NCBI GenBank assembly: GCA_900767075.1
Contig: CAAFXX010000198.1
Span: 1 to 6,080 of the forward strand
Source of the DNA: Bacteroidales bacterium
Lineage (GTDB): Bacteria; Bacteroidota; Bacteroidia; Bacteroidales; Muribaculaceae
Length of the DNA: 6,080 nucleotides
Direction of reading: 5' to 3'
Shown here: positions 5,705-6,080 of the stretch, piece by piece
How the letters are laid out: every line of letters starts with the position of its first letter
Numbering within the stretch: the stretch's first letter is position 1
Made by a program: the position numbers and the translations under genes
The notes under the pieces: model-generated
The model's database searches: none
The model's input: the letters and a program-made list of their open reading frames with translations, nothing else
What the model was told of the DNA's origin: nothing

Positions 5705-6080
5705 TCAAAGTTTGGAATAAGAGCCGTAAGCATCACGGGTGAAGTAAACGCCCCGTCTGTCACGAAGGAATTTCTTGAAGGTGCGTTCCGCCATTCCGCA
5801 TTTCCCGGCTATGGCAACACCCTCGGCGGTGGTGAACGTGGCGGGCAGTTCCGACATCACGGCAAGCTGCACATCGGTCAGAGCGTCCTCGCCGATGATG
5901 CCCTGCACCCTTGTCGCCGTTACCCGGAAATACTCCGTCAGACGGATTGCTCTCTCGACTGTCGCCGCCTCTATCGCCTTCTTCTTTTTTGCCCCGCACG
6001 CCCAGTCGGAGAGGGCGAGCAGAAGGCAGAACCGCACGGCATAGATTTCAAGTTTGCTCGCAATCGCCGTGAGCGTGTCG
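5705..6080 (-). CDS. DUF3987-type mobile-element protein, C-terminal part only
   Basis: The frame is open to the right edge, so this is the last 124 or so residues of a longer protein; the start is outside the window. The visible part, beginning DTLTAIASKLEIYAVRF and continuing through LLLALSDWACG and AIRLTEYFR, resembles the helical C-terminal end of DUF3987 proteins. These are primase/helicase-associated ATPase-like proteins carried by Bacteroidetes plasmids and mobilizable elements. The final 45 residues (LPATFTTAEGVAIAGKCGMAERTFKKFLRDR) look like a winged-helix or other helix-turn-helix fold, suggesting DNA contact. It lies on the same strand as the MobV gene and 374 bases upstream of it, so the two may be co-expressed or separated by the large hexamer dyad. 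The catalytic core cannot be seen, so the family call rests on the C-terminal pattern alone. GTG at 6037 is an internal codon here, not the start. Confidence 0.65.
   Translation of the reverse strand, partial: DTLTAIASKLEIYAVRFCLLLALSDWACGAKKKKAIEAATVERAIRLTEYFRVTATRVQGIIGEDALTDVQLAVMSELPATFTTAEGVAIAGKCGMAERTFKKFLRDRRGVYFTRDAYGSYSKL

Larger units (their letters stand above)
1090..6080. mobile_element. Integrative mobilizable element, left part (boundary inferred)
   Basis: Helicase coding sequence ends abruptly at about 1085-1095. Everything to its right belongs to another module: a barrel cargo gene, a MobV relaxase and a DUF3987-type protein. MobV plus DUF3987 is a common core of small mobilizable elements of Bacteroidetes, which move using the transfer machinery of a resident conjugative element. 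The helicase fragment suggests that the host is itself such an element. No integrase is visible, so it should lie beyond the right edge, next to or past the DUF3987 gene. The exact left attachment core cannot be set without the other end or an empty site; the likely core is in or near TGTTTTGATG (1084-1093). Confidence 0.55.

Noticed and set aside
1..6080. CRISPR array, tRNA or rRNA genes
   Set aside because: No regularly spaced repeats, tRNA cloverleaf or rRNA-like sequence was seen on either strand.

Overview
The window looks like Bacteroidales (Bacteroides, Parabacteroides or Muribaculaceae) accessory DNA. The evidence is a TAnnTTTG-type promoter element, no Shine-Dalgarno sequences at the starts, an outer-membrane barrel protein with a C-terminal tail typical of the group, a MobV relaxase beginning MSYAVLH, and a DUF3987-type protein end. 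I read it as one mobile element nested in another: an integrative mobilizable element (IME) inserted into the SNF2-like helicase gene of a larger conjugative element. All family names come from motif recognition by eye, not from database searches.

Layout. Bases 1-1107 (+) hold part of an SNF2-like helicase gene. It enters from upstream of the window, still has its GTGKT, DESQ and SGT motifs, and then stops abruptly after four residues that do not look native (VRYL). The break near 1085-1095 is the probable left end of the inserted element. Bases 1108-1528 carry no convincing gene. They hold small repeats just inside the break, a Bacteroidetes -7 promoter element (1295-1303), and a leader of about 220 nt with a compact multi-branched fold (1374-1468) and a 14-bp hairpin (1473-1512). 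This leader runs directly into a 697-residue TonB-receptor-like outer-membrane barrel gene (1529-3622, +). A perfect 11-bp hairpin (3652-3683) separates that gene from the convergent MobV relaxase gene (3705-5330, -).

Upstream of the relaxase, 5331-5704 is an intergenic stretch crowded with inverted repeats. The two nearest the gene are the best oriT candidates. A 63-nt interrupted hairpin, three smaller dyads and a 64-nt hexamer dyad follow. Beyond them, at 5705-6080 (-), is the C-terminal end of a DUF3987-type primase/helicase-like protein that runs off the window. The integrase and the other end of the element must lie outside.

How it fits together: DUF3987 protein and MobV on the minus strand form the mobilization/DNA-processing core, with oriT between them. 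The outer-membrane protein is AT-richer cargo on the opposite strand (37% G+C in 2401-2460 against 60% in 4201-4260). The least explained parts are the structured leader of the barrel gene and the hairpin train upstream of the relaxase. In both, wobble pairs fall almost entirely on the plus strand, which hints at selected plus-strand RNA or single-stranded DNA structure.
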